NCBI RefSeq assembly: GCF_015694425.1
Contig: NZ_JADQDN010000001.1
Coordinates: 1-64,000 of the forward strand
Reading direction: 5' to 3'
Source: Microvirga terrestris
GTDB lineage: Bacteria; Pseudomonadota; Alphaproteobacteria; Rhizobiales; Beijerinckiaceae
Length of the DNA stretch: 64,000 bases
Under the pieces are notes generated by a model. The model searched no databases. It was not told the DNA's origin and saw only the letters and a list, made by a program, of their open reading frames with translations. The translations under genes were made by a program, and so were the position numbers. Of the stretch, positions 41,193 to 50,722 are shown piece after piece (positions within the stretch are counted from its first letter, which is position 1; every line of letters starts with the position of its first letter).

Positions 41193-41993
41193 ATGCGCCG
41201 ATCGATCGTCTTCTGGCTGGTGGGGCTGCTCCTCGCCGCCGTTCCCGTTCAAGAATCCCAGGGGCAGTCTGCCCGCCGGGCCGATCCGTTCCAACTGGCG
41301 CCGCAGCGCCCGGGACAGACCGACGTGTACATCCTGTCCTTCGGCCTCTGGGGCCCGCAAAGCGTGTTCGAGAGCGAGGCCAAGGGCGCGGCCCGCATTC
41401 TGGAGGCGCAGCTCGGCGCGAAGGGCCGCTCCATCGTCCGGTTCAACACCAAGCGTCGGGCCGGCGCCACGCCCGAAACCCTTGTGGCTGCGGCCGAAGC
41501 CGCAGGCCGGACGCTCGATCCCGCCGAGGATATCGTGGTGCTCGTCCTCACCTCCCACGGAGCCCCGGAGGGCATCGGCCTCGTGGCCGGCCGCGATACC
41601 CGCCTCGTCACGCCCGGTGACGTGAGGGCCTTGCTCGAGACAACCAAGGCGCAGCACCGGGTGCTGATCGTCTCTGCCTGCTATTCGGGCGTCTTCGCCC
41701 GTGAGTTGGCCGATGCGCAGACCCTCGTGATCACGGCGGCTGCGGCCGACAAGCCGTCCTTCGGCTGCCAGGACGGGGCGACCTGGACCTATTTCGGGGA
41801 TGCCTTCTTCAACAAGGCGCTCAGGGGCAACGCGCGCCTGGATGCGGCCTTTGAGAGCGCGCGCGGCCTCGTCACCCAGCGGGAGAAGCGGGAAGGCTTC
41901 GATCCGTCCAACCCGCAAATCGCCGGCGGCTCTCAGGTTCTCGAAAGATTGAACGAAACCTGCCGGATCAACCTCGCGCGGCAAGCATGCTGA
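41193..41993 (+). CDS. Exported C13-family (legumain-like) cysteine peptidase
   Basis: 266 residues. Signal peptide MRRSIVFWLVGLLLAAVPVQ. Caspase-fold peptidase with the catalytic His in VVLVLTSHGAPEGIGLV (about 118) and Cys in VLIVSACYSGVFARELA (about 160), the H-G ... A-C order of clan CD. C13 proteins cleave after Asn (legumain) or act as GPI-transamidases; the bacterial substrate is unknown. Its 3' end overlaps the convergent DUF1499 gene by 26 bases. Confidence 0.88.
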   Translation: MRRSIVFWLVGLLLAAVPVQESQGQSARRADPFQLAPQRPGQTDVYILSFGLWGPQSVFESEAKGAARILEAQLGAKGRSIVRFNTKRRAGATPETLVAAAEAAGRTLDPAEDIVVLVLTSHGAPEGIGLVAGRDTRLVTPGDVRALLETTKAQHRVLIVSACYSGVFARELADAQTLVITAAAADKPSFGCQDGATWTYFGDAFFNKALRGNARLDAAFESARGLVTQREKREGFDPSNPQIAGGSQVLERLNETCRINLARQAC

Positions 41994-42483
41994 GGCGCGC
42001 AACCCAGCGCTCGAGCCGCCGCCTGTTGACGCCGAAATCCGAGCGGCCGATCTGGCTGCGGGAATACAGGGCCAGGGTCGATGTATCCTCGCCCCGGTCG
42101 AAGACCTGCACGACCACGGTGTCGGGAAAACGCATGAATCGTGTGCGCACGAGGTAGCGATCCTGCTCCTCGCCTCTGTCGACAAGACTCGTACCAGGCT
42201 CCGCCAGGGCTATCTCGGACACGATGCTGCGGAGGCGGGCGCCGGGCACGGGAAAGACCGGCGGCTCGAGGTCAGGCTGCGCCCCTGGGCAGTTGTCGGC
42301 TGAGCAGATCAGGGCATCGTTCGGCGTCGCGCGGCGCCTCAGGGTGGCGAATTCCACGGGCCCGAGATCGGGCGAGCCGAACAGGCCCTGCCACGACCGC
42401 TCGAGCCCCGTTTCCCAACCGCGCCACAGGCCGTAACCGAGACCGACGCTCACAAGTCCGATTGCCACAGCCTTCTTCCGCAT
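41968..42483 (-). CDS. DUF1499 family protein
   Basis: 171 residues from ATG 42483. N-terminal membrane anchor (KAVAIGLVSVGLGYGLWRG), then a DUF1499 domain (about 60-170): EFATLRRRATPNDALICSAD, YLVRTRFMRFPDTVVVQVFD, and STLALYSRSQIGRSDFGVNR, RRLERWVARL. Unknown function; the last three motifs are the family hallmark. Convergently overlaps the C13 peptidase by 26 bases. Confidence 0.88.
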   Translation of the reverse strand: MRKKAVAIGLVSVGLGYGLWRGWETGLERSWQGLFGSPDLGPVEFATLRRRATPNDALICSADNCPGAQPDLEPPVFPVPGARLRSIVSEIALAEPGTSLVDRGEEQDRYLVRTRFMRFPDTVVVQVFDRGEDTSTLALYSRSQIGRSDFGVNRRRLERWVARLSMLAARG

Positions 42484-42574
42484 GTTCTGCCCGTTCCCAA
42501 TCGGCCGCTTGACAGCCCGGCTGAGAAGCATAGGGCAGGGCGCGCCTCCCTCCTAGCCATTCCCCGGAAGTCCG

Positions 42575-42916
42575 ATGAGCCCGCACACCGCCCCCATCCT
42601 GATGCTGATTGCCTCGAACGTCTTCATGACCTTCGCTTGGTATGGCCATCTGAAATTCAAGACATCGCCCCTGTGGATCGCCGTGATGGCGAGCTGGGGC
42701 ATCGCCTTCGTCGAATACTGGTTCGCCGTGCCGGCCAACAGGATCGGCTCCGCCGTTTACTCGGCGGCCGAGTTGAAGACCATGCAGGAGGTGATCACCC
42801 TGGTGGTCTTTGCAGCGTTCTCGGTGCTCTACCTGAAAGAGCCGCTCGGTTGGAACCACCTAATCGGCTTCTGCCTCATTGCCGGTGGGGCCGCCTTCAT
42901 CTTCCAGGGGCGGTGA
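42575..42916 (+). CDS. DUF486 (DMT-like) small membrane protein
   Basis: 113 residues with four hydrophobic segments. Typical DUF486 sequence: NVFMTFAWYGHLKFKTSPLW, IAVMASWGIAFVEYWFAVPA, NRIG..VYSAAELKTMQEVI-TLVVFAAFSVLYL and LIGFCLIAGGAAFIF. Related in fold to small multidrug-resistance type transporters, but the activity is unknown. Confidence 0.93.
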   Translation: MSPHTAPILMLIASNVFMTFAWYGHLKFKTSPLWIAVMASWGIAFVEYWFAVPANRIGSAVYSAAELKTMQEVITLVVFAAFSVLYLKEPLGWNHLIGFCLIAGGAAFIFQGR

Positions 42917-42925
42917 GCGGACCCG

Positions 42926-44065
42926 TCAGGTCGCGGGCTTCATGCGCAGGATGCGGCCGTTGCGGGAATCGGTCAGCAGATAGACGAAGCCGTCCGGCCC
43001 CTGGCGCACGTCGCGGATGCGCTCACCGAGCTGCTGCAGCATGCGCTCCTCGCTCGTGACCCGGTTACCGTTGGTTTCCAGGCGCGAGACCAGCTTGCCG
43101 GCGAGCGCGCCGACCAGGATGCTGCCGCGCCACGCCGGGAACTTGTCACCGGTGTAAAACGCCATGCCGGACGGGGCGATGGAGGGATCCCAATAATAGA
43201 CCGGCTGCTCTAGGCCTTCCTTCTTCGTGCCCTCGCCGAGCTTCGCACCCGAATAATCGACACCGTAGGAGATGACCGGCCAGCCGTAGTTCTTGCCCTT
43301 CTGCGGGATGTTCACTTCGTCGCCGCCGCGGGCGCCATGCTCCACGGTCCAGAGTTCACCTGTCGTCGGATGAAGCGCCGCCGATTGCAGGTTGCGGTGG
43401 CCGAGCGACCAGATCTCCGGCCGGGTGTCCTCGCGATTCAAGTAAGGATTGCCGGGGGCTGCGCCCCCTTCCGGCTTGATGCGGACGATCTTGCCGAGGT
43501 GGTTGGCGGGGTTCTGCGCTTGGTCGCGCAGATCGAAGCGGTCGCCGAGGGTTACGAAGAGATTGCCCTCGCGGTCGAAGACCAGGCGCGAGCCCCAATG
43601 GTTCGGTCCCGTATGGCTCGGCTCCTGCCGGAAGATGATGGTTAGTGATTCCAGCGCCTTGCCGTTGTCGCTGAGGCGGGCCCGGGCCACGCTCGTGCCG
43701 GCCCGGCCCTCGCCGCGATCCTCGGCAAAGCTCAGGTAGACGAGCCGGTTCTGGGCGAAGTTGGGATCGAGCGCCACGTCGAGAAGTCCGGCCTGTCCGC
43801 GCACGGCGATCCGCGGGAGGCCCTCAATCGGTTCGGAGAGGGTGCCGTTGGCATCGACGATGCGCAAGCGTCCGGCGCGTTCGGTGACCAGCATGTGGTT
43901 GTCGGGAAGGAAGGCCAAGCCCCAGGGGTTCTGGAGATCGCGGGCGACCGTTTCGACGATCACCTCGACCTTGTCGGTGCGGAAGCGCTGGGTGTCCTGG
44001 GCCAAGGCGGGGGAAAGGGCGCCGAGCGTCAGGGCGCAGGCCAGGGCAACACGAAGCTTAAGCAT
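42926..44065 (-). CDS. PQQ-dependent sugar dehydrogenase (soluble aldose type)
   Basis: 379 residues with signal peptide MLKLRVALACALTLGALSPALA (cut after A). Six-bladed beta-propeller of the GDH-B/YliI group: NPWGLAFLPDNHMLVTERAG, GLLDVALDPNFAQNRLVYLS, SHTGPNHWGSRLVFDREGNL, WSLGHRNLQSAALHPTTGEL, VEHGARGGDEVNIPQKGKNY and RIRDVRQGPDGFVYLLTDS. It oxidises aldoses in the periplasm using PQQ and calcium. No PQQ synthesis genes in the window. Confidence 0.95.
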   Translation of the reverse strand: MLKLRVALACALTLGALSPALAQDTQRFRTDKVEVIVETVARDLQNPWGLAFLPDNHMLVTERAGRLRIVDANGTLSEPIEGLPRIAVRGQAGLLDVALDPNFAQNRLVYLSFAEDRGEGRAGTSVARARLSDNGKALESLTIIFRQEPSHTGPNHWGSRLVFDREGNLFVTLGDRFDLRDQAQNPANHLGKIVRIKPEGGAAPGNPYLNREDTRPEIWSLGHRNLQSAALHPTTGELWTVEHGARGGDEVNIPQKGKNYGWPVISYGVDYSGAKLGEGTKKEGLEQPVYYWDPSIAPSGMAFYTGDKFPAWRGSILVGALAGKLVSRLETNGNRVTSEERMLQQLGERIRDVRQGPDGFVYLLTDSRNGRILRMKPAT

Positions 44066-44143
44066 ACATCTCTCCGTCGATCCGATGCCGGAGAGCTAGA
44101 CTCTTGCGGCAGGGCGTCAACCGTGCCGACGTTCACTCAAGCG

Positions 44144-44335
44144 TTATCGGGGAGAATAGACGTGGATGGTTCTCGTGTCCTGGGCGGAGAGCGTCTGAGT
44201 GGTCGCCATGACGGAGAGCGTCGCCAAGCCCATCAGCATGATCAGGGCTAGGGAGCAGCGGCTTTCCTGGCGCCGGTCGAGACGCTGAACCCGGGACGAA
44301 ACGTGGCAGGTGTTTCTGGCTCTGAAGGTCTTCAT
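44144..44335 (-). CDS. Small single-span membrane protein, unknown
   Basis: 63 residues from ATG 44335, preceded by GGGGAAGAA; a longer frame to 44455 lacks a ribosome site. Basic N-terminus with Arg clusters (RVQRLDRRQESR), one hydrophobic segment SLALIMLMGLATLSVMATTQ and a short tail ending IHVYSPR. An EcfG promoter lies 42 bases upstream, so it may be a small stress-induced membrane protein. No family recognised. Confidence 0.6.
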   Translation of the reverse strand: MKTFRARNTCHVSSRVQRLDRRQESRCSLALIMLMGLATLSVMATTQTLSAQDTRTIHVYSPR

Positions 44336-44376
44336 CGGTTCTTCCCCTAGCAACCGAACGATGATTACGGGAGGAA

Positions 44377-44401
44377 AACTTCTTTGATTCAAGAAAGTTC
44401 C
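44377..44401 (-). promoter_or_regulatory. Candidate EcfG promoter of the 63-residue membrane protein
   Basis: Minus strand GGAAC (44397-44401), 17 bases, GTT (44377-44379). A replaces C before GTT. The -10 is 41 bases from the ATG. Confidence 0.55.
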
Positions 44402-44508
44402 GAGGTGCGGCGAAAGTGCTGCTTGCGGAGTCTTGGCTAAGTCTTTGTTAACCAATTATTAACTATTATGGCAAGCCATCAGGCTGTCCCCGACGCACAA
44501 CGATGGAC

Positions 44509-44886
44509 TTAAGCGGAGCGTTCCGTTGGGCCATGAAACACGGCTTCGATGTTGTGGCCATCAGGATCGAAGGCGAAAGCCGCGTAATAGCTTGGATGGT
44601 AGGAGCGCTCTCCCGGCCCGCCATTGTCCCGCCCGCCGTGGGCAAGCGCCGCTGCGTGAAAGGCATGAACGCTCTCGCGGTCCTTCGCCTGAAACGCCAG
44701 GTGAACCCGCGACACGGGGCCGTCGGCTTGATCGACCCAAAGCTCGTCACAGGCGAAATGCTCCGGGCTCTCGGACGTGAAGTCATGCCCGACTGCCTGA
44801 AGAACCGCGCGATAGAAACGCCGGCTCGCTTCGAGGTTGGAGACGCGCAGATGGATGTGATCGATGAGGCGGCCTTGGTGCTGCAT
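44509..44886 (-). CDS. VOC-superfamily (glyoxalase-like) protein
   Basis: 125 residues. Two beta-alpha-beta-beta-beta units: LIDHIHLRVSNLEASRRFYR (His metal ligand), HFACDELWVDQADGP, SRVHLAFQAKDRESVHAFHA, and a C-terminal YYAAFAFDPDGHNIEAVFHG (Glu ligand). Glyoxalase, dioxygenase or antibiotic-binding members share this fold; the substrate cannot be told. Confidence 0.93.
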   Translation of the reverse strand: MQHQGRLIDHIHLRVSNLEASRRFYRAVLQAVGHDFTSESPEHFACDELWVDQADGPVSRVHLAFQAKDRESVHAFHAAALAHGGRDNGGPGERSYHPSYYAAFAFDPDGHNIEAVFHGPTERSA

Positions 44887-44916
44887 GCGAACTAACCTTC
44901 GATTGACTTACCATTT

Positions 44917-45010
44917 CCACGTCATCACCGGCCTTGTGCCGGTGATCCCGATTGGATGAAGCGCTGAGTCTCACAGGATCGGGATGGCCGGGACAAGCCC
45001 GGCCATGACG
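44917..45010 (-). repeat. 94-bp REP-like element, copy 2 (inverted)
   Basis: Reverse complement of copy 1 (27579-27672) with about four substitutions. It fills the gap between the VOC and solute-binding genes and has both hairpins intact (TCACCGGC/GCCGGTGA and GGCCGGGA/GCCCGGCC). Confidence 0.88.
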
Positions 45011-45126
45011 AAGAGGGAGTCATCTCCGACGAGCGTAGCGAGGGAAGGGGATCCATAGCGCTAAGCGTACAGTTGGATTCCCTTCTCCTCCGCTGACGCG
45101 TCCTCCGGCAATGACACCGAACATTC

Positions 45127-46107
45127 TCACTCAGCCTTGATGCCCGCTGCCTTGATGATCTCGGCCCAGGTCTGGATCTCCTTCTCGAGATACGGCCTGA
45201 AGGCATCCGGGTTTCGGACGTTCAGGGTGAATCCGAGCTTGGTGATGCGCTCCTTCACGTCGGGCTTGTTGAGGATCGCGATGATCGTGCCGGACAGCCT
45301 GTCGAGGATGGGCTTGGGCGTGTTCACCGGGGCGAAGAAGGCGGCCCAGGATTCCGCGTCGGCATTGGTGATGCCCTGCTCGCGCAGGGTCGGCACATCG
45401 GGCGCCTGCGGGTTGCGCTGCGGGCTGGCAATGCCGATGGCCCGCATCTGACCGGCCTGGAACTGGGAGAGCACGCTCGGCAGGGTCGAGTTCGACACGT
45501 CGATGCGCCCCGCCATGAGCTCCGTCACCAGGGGAGCCGCGCCCCGGAAGGGCACATGGGTCATCTTCGTGCTCGTGCGGGTCATGAAGAGTTCGGTGGC
45601 GAGATGCGAGCCGGAGCCCACGCCCGTCGAGCCGTAATTCAGCTTGCCCGGATCCTTCCTGGCGAGTTCCACCAGCTCCGGGATCGTCTTCACGGGCAGG
45701 TCGTTCTTGACCACGAACACGTGCTCGAAAGCGCCTGCGCCGGCGAGCGGCGCGAAATCCTTCACGGCGTCGTAGCCCGGCTCTTTGAGCAGGAACATGT
45801 TGTTGCCGTGGGTCTGGTTGTTGCCGAACACGATGGTGTAGCCGTCGGGCTCAACCTTGGCGACCGACCGGGTGCCGACCGCCCCGGAGGCGCCGGCGAG
45901 GTTCTCGACCAGCACGTTCTGGCCGAGCGACTTGCCCATCTCCTCGGCGACGATGCGGGCAATGACGTCGGTGGGGCCGCCGGCCGGGTAGGGAACCACC
46001 ATCCTGATGACGCGGGTCGGGAAGTCCTGAGCGGAGGCGGCAGAAGCCAAGAGGGTCGCGCCGGCGAAAAGACCGAGGGCAAGGCGGCGGGTGACGGATG
46101 TGGTCAT
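45127..46107 (-). CDS. Tripartite tricarboxylate transporter substrate-binding protein (Bug family)
   Basis: 326 residues. Signal peptide MTTSVTRRLALGLFAGATLL-ASAASA, then the Bug fold: RVIRMVVPYPAGGPTDVIAR, NVLVENLAGASGAVGTRSVA, PDGYTIVFGNNQTHGNNMFL, and MTRTSTKMTHVPFRGAAPLV. It binds small carboxylates in the periplasm. No TctA/TctB membrane genes are next to it, so it is an orphan receptor as is common for this family. Confidence 0.95.
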   Translation of the reverse strand: MTTSVTRRLALGLFAGATLLASAASAQDFPTRVIRMVVPYPAGGPTDVIARIVAEEMGKSLGQNVLVENLAGASGAVGTRSVAKVEPDGYTIVFGNNQTHGNNMFLLKEPGYDAVKDFAPLAGAGAFEHVFVVKNDLPVKTIPELVELARKDPGKLNYGSTGVGSGSHLATELFMTRTSTKMTHVPFRGAAPLVTELMAGRIDVSNSTLPSVLSQFQAGQMRAIGIASPQRNPQAPDVPTLREQGITNADAESWAAFFAPVNTPKPILDRLSGTIIAILNKPDVKERITKLGFTLNVRNPDAFRPYLEKEIQTWAEIIKAAGIKAE

Positions 46108-46208
46108 CGGAAAAGGCGTCTCCTCAAAATCCCGTCTGGCGGGGCTGTTTTGCTTGCTTGGGCGGCTTGACCGCTTTACGGTCCGCCGCCGTCACGGTCC
46201 CTTTCTAA

Positions 46209-47431
<1,223 letters not shown>

Positions 47432-47432
<1 letters not shown>

Positions 47433-47707
47433 TGACCCTGCCGCGGACCTTTCATCCCGATCCCGCGGCAGAGCCCTATAGGGCCAATCCCGCCTCCACG
47501 CACCGCGTGAAGTTCGACGCCCGCGTCGACTTCACCAATGGCGGCTACGTGGAGGCGAAGGATTTCCTGCTCGACATCGAGGACGACAGCATCGCGCTTG
47601 AACGCTTGGCCGAGATGGTCGTCTCGGCCATGAACCTGTTGCGCGCAGGCCCCGTGACGATCACGGCCATGCGCGTGGTGCGGCGGGGTGAACATCAGGA
47701 CGCGTAG
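47432..47707 (+). CDS. Hypothetical protein coupled to the aminotransferase
   Basis: 91 residues from ATG 47432, whose A is the last base of the aminotransferase stop codon (TGATG), so it is translationally coupled. MTLPRTFHPDPAAEPYRANP, VKFDARVDFTNGGYVEAKDF, LLDIEDDSIALERLAEMVVS, AMNLLRAGPVTITAMRVVRR. No family recognised. It could be a small partner of the aminotransferase. Confidence 0.72.
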
Positions 47708-47796
47708 TCCACCGCCCAGAATTGACGCCTCTCTGTCGGAACGCTGCTTCCCCTGCGCCGTTGATCGCTAAGCTTGTCCAAGCTCAGGAGATCACC

Positions 47797-48270
47797 ATGC
47801 GTCGTGCCGCTCTCTCCGCTGCCGCTCTCACCCTTATTGCGTCTCTCGGTGTCACGGAAGCCCAAGCTCAGAATCGGGGGCGGGTCGGGGTCCTGTCCTG
47901 CGCTGTGTCGGGCGGGATCGGGCTCATCGTCACGTCGCAGAAGACCACGCTCTGCACTTTCAACCCGCGGCGCGGACCGAACGAGGCCTATGCGGGCGTG
48001 ATCCGCCGGTTCGGGCTCGATATCGGGGCAACGCAACGCGGCATCCTCACTTGGGCCGTGTTCTCCCGAGGCAGCGTCGCACCCGGCTCGCTCGCCGGCA
48101 GCTATGTCGGCGGTGCTGCGGAGGCGACGGTGGGCCCCGGCGTCGGTGCGAATGTCTTGGTCGGTGGCTCGAACCGCAGCATCTCCCTTCAACCTCTCTC
48201 CATCAGCGGCCAGACTGGCTTCAACTTCGCCCTCGGCGTCGCCGATTTTGAACTGCGTCAGGCGCGCTAG
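47797..48270 (+). CDS. Exported DUF992 protein
   Basis: 157 residues from ATG 47797, with CAGGAG 7 bases upstream. Signal peptide MRRAALSAAALTLIASLGVT-EAQAQ, then the DUF992 domain: RVGVLSCAVSGGIGLIVTSQ, LCTFNPRRGPNEAYAGVIRR, GILTWAVFSRGSVAPGSLAG, SYVGGAAEATVGPGVGANVL, and SLQPLSISGQTGFNFALGVA. Cell-envelope protein of unknown function, common in alphaproteobacteria. Confidence 0.9.
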   Translation: MRRAALSAAALTLIASLGVTEAQAQNRGRVGVLSCAVSGGIGLIVTSQKTTLCTFNPRRGPNEAYAGVIRRFGLDIGATQRGILTWAVFSRGSVAPGSLAGSYVGGAAEATVGPGVGANVLVGGSNRSISLQPLSISGQTGFNFALGVADFELRQAR

Positions 48271-48291
48271 TCAGGGTTGAGATTCGTCAGG

Positions 48292-48319
48292 ACGGCCGAG
48301 CGCAAGCTAGGCCGTTTTT
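48292..48319 (+). terminator. Terminator of the DUF992 gene
   Basis: ACGGCC, 12-base loop, GGCCGT then TTTTG: a short 6-bp stem with a T-run, 22 bases past the stop. Confidence 0.7.
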
Positions 48320-48432
48320 GCTTTGTCACCATCCGCAAAACCCTCTTGCCATTCCGCAGCGACAGGCAGAGCATCGGGGTAACGCGTCCGTGAAGAGCGC
48401 GCCAACAGCGGGGGCAGGGAGGATGACATCCT

Positions 48433-50472
48433 ATGGCACCCAACGGCAGACTAGCGGCGGGCCCGCGATGCATCGCGATCGTCGGCCCGTTTCAGAGCGG
48501 CAAGACCACGCTTCTTGAGGCCATCCTGGAGCGGACCGGAACCATCTCGCGGGCCGGTCGCGTGGCAACCAAGGACAGCGTGGGGGATGCGAGTGCCGAG
48601 GCCCGCGCCCACGCCATGAGCATCGAGCCCAATGTGGCCAGCGTGAATTTTCTCGGCGAGAACCTGACCTTCGTCGATTGCCCCGGTTCCACCGAATTCC
48701 TGCACGAGATGCGCAACATCACGCCGGTCTGCGACGCGGCGGTCGTCGTGTGCGAGGCGGATGAGCGCAAGATCCCGGCGCTCGAAATCATCCTGCGCGA
48801 ACTCGAGGAAGCCGACATTCCGCGCTTCCTGTTCATCAACAAGATCGATACCGCCACGCAGCGCGTTCGCGAGACGCTCGCAATCCTGCAGGAAGCCTCC
48901 CGCACGCCTTTGCTCCTGCGCCAGATCCCGCTCTGGAAAGACGGGATCGCAATCGGCTTCATCGACCTGGCCCTGGAACGCGCCTTCATCTATCGCGAAC
49001 ATGCGCCGAGCGAAGTCGTCGATCTTCCCGAGGGCGAGCTGCCGCGCGAGAAGGAAGCGCGCTTCGCCATGCTGGAGCGGCTGGCCGATTACGACGACGA
49101 GCTGATGGAGGAGCTGATCTCGGAGATCGAGCCGCCGCGCGACCAGATCTTCGACGATCTGTCGAAGGAGCTGAGGGAACGGCACGTGGTGCCGGCGCTC
49201 ATCGGCTCGGCCGAGCGCGGCAACGGCATCACCCGGTTGCTCAAGGCCTTGCGTCACGAGGCTCCGACCCTGACGGAGACCCGGGCGCGTCTCGGCATTG
49301 CCGAAGATGGGCCGCCTCTGGCGCAGGCCATGAAGACCCTGCACCAGGGGCAGGGCGGCAAGCTCACCTTGGCCCGCGTCATGCGTGGCACCTTCCATGA
49401 GGGCGACACCGTGGTGGGCTCCCGCGGCGGCGAGGCGCGGATCGGCAGCCTGCTGACGCTGGTGGGCAACACCACGACCCGCAAAGCGGAGGCCGTCGCC
49501 GGCGACACGGTCGGTTTCGGCCGGTTGGAAAACATCGCAACGGGCGACAGCTTTGCGGCCGGCAAGGCGAGGCCCGAGGCTGTCCTGTCGATAGCGCCGC
49601 CCGAGCCGGTTTATGCGATGGCTCTCAAGGTCAAGGACCGCAAGGATGACGTGCGCCTCTCAAGCGCCCTTGCCAAGATCACCGAGGAGGATCCGTCACT
49701 CGTGGTTGAGACCCGCCCGGAGATGGGCGAGATCCGGCTTCACGGGCAAGGCGAGATGCATCTGCGGGTGGCGGTCGAAAAGCTCGCCTCGCGCTTCCAG
49801 GTGGGCGTCGAGACCGCCAAGCCCAAGGTAGCCTATTGCGAGACGATCAAACTGCCGGCGGCAGCTCGTGGGCGTCACCGCAAGCAGACCGGCGGCCATG
49901 GCCAGTTCGGCGACGTGATGATCGAGATCAAGCCGCTGCCGCGCGGGGAGGGCTTTGCCTTCCAAGACCATATCACGGGCGGCGTGGTGCCGCGCCAGTA
50001 CATCCCCTCGGTCGAGACCGGCGTTCGGGATGCGCTCAAATGCGGGCCTCTCGGCTTTCCCGTGGTGGATCTCGCCGTATCGCTGACGGACGGCTCCTAC
50101 CATACGGTCGATTCCTCGGACGCTGCCTTCCAGGCCGCCGCCAAGCTGGCCCTGGCGGAAGCCCTGCCGAAGGCCAAGCCTGTGCTGCTGGAGCCGGTAT
50201 TGTCGGTGGAGATCACGATCCCGTCCGAGGCGCTGTCCAAGGCGACGGCCCTCGTGACCGGCCGGCGCGGGCAGATCCTCGGCTATGATGAGCGGCCCGG
50301 CTGGAATGGGTGGCAGGTGCTGAGCGCGACGATCCCGGAATCTGAGATCGGCGATCTGATCGTCGAGCTGCGCTCCGCGACGGCTGGGGTCGGAACCTTC
50401 TCGACCCGGTTCGATCACATGGCCGAGCTCAGCGGCCGCCCGGCCGACATGGTGCTGCAGAAGACCCATTGA
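48433..50472 (+). CDS. EF-G-like translational GTPase paralogue with altered catalytic motif
   Basis: 679 residues. EF-G domain order: GTPase (1-270) with P-loop IAIVGPFQSGKTTLLEAI, G3 FVDCPGSTEFL and G4 FINKIDTATQR; a beta-barrel (to about 385: LTLARVMRGTFHEGDTVVGS); then domains III-V with EEDPSLVVETRPEMGEIRLH, GQGEMHLRVAVEKLASRF, FGDVMIEIKPLPRGEGFAFQ, and IPSEALSKATALVTGRRGQI. In true EF-G the G3 motif is D-x-P-G-H with His needed for hydrolysis; here it is Ser. No rpsL, rpsG or tuf is adjacent. So this is a paralogue, probably a recycling/backup or regulatory form rather than the housekeeping factor. Confidence 0.9.
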   Translation: MAPNGRLAAGPRCIAIVGPFQSGKTTLLEAILERTGTISRAGRVATKDSVGDASAEARAHAMSIEPNVASVNFLGENLTFVDCPGSTEFLHEMRNITPVCDAAVVVCEADERKIPALEIILRELEEADIPRFLFINKIDTATQRVRETLAILQEASRTPLLLRQIPLWKDGIAIGFIDLALERAFIYREHAPSEVVDLPEGELPREKEARFAMLERLADYDDELMEELISEIEPPRDQIFDDLSKELRERHVVPALIGSAERGNGITRLLKALRHEAPTLTETRARLGIAEDGPPLAQAMKTLHQGQGGKLTLARVMRGTFHEGDTVVGSRGGEARIGSLLTLVGNTTTRKAEAVAGDTVGFGRLENIATGDSFAAGKARPEAVLSIAPPEPVYAMALKVKDRKDDVRLSSALAKITEEDPSLVVETRPEMGEIRLHGQGEMHLRVAVEKLASRFQVGVETAKPKVAYCETIKLPAAARGRHRKQTGGHGQFGDVMIEIKPLPRGEGFAFQDHITGGVVPRQYIPSVETGVRDALKCGPLGFPVVDLAVSLTDGSYHTVDSSDAAFQAAAKLALAEALPKAKPVLLEPVLSVEITIPSEALSKATALVTGRRGQILGYDERPGWNGWQVLSATIPESEIGDLIVELRSATAGVGTFSTRFDHMAELSGRPADMVLQKTH

Positions 50473-50560
50473 GCTCTCTCGACCTGGACGGTCCCTCAGG
50501 ATCGTTCAGGTCTAAACTATTCCATCGACAAACGGGCTCTTCCGCGCCAAGTTAAGCTCA

Positions 50561-50668
50561 GCGCATCGTGCGGAAAAGTGGATACCGGTTTTCCGCGCCC
50601 AACGATGCGCCACCAATAATGGGCATCGTCTAGATCCCAAAAGTGGTTTCCACTTTTGGGTCCGATGC
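50561..50668. repeat. Two-hairpin intergenic repeat, copy B
   Basis: Inverted relative to copy A: GCGCATCGTGCGGAAAAGTG to CCGGTTTTCCGC, then a linker with ATGGGCATCG, then CCCAAAAGTGG paired with CCACTTTTGGG and ending GTCCGATGCCT. Lies between the EF-G paralogue and fadD. Confidence 0.85.
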
Positions 50669-50722
50669 CTGGGAGACGCCATCTCCCATGAAGCAAACCT
50701 CGCCAAAAAGCGGAGGATGACG

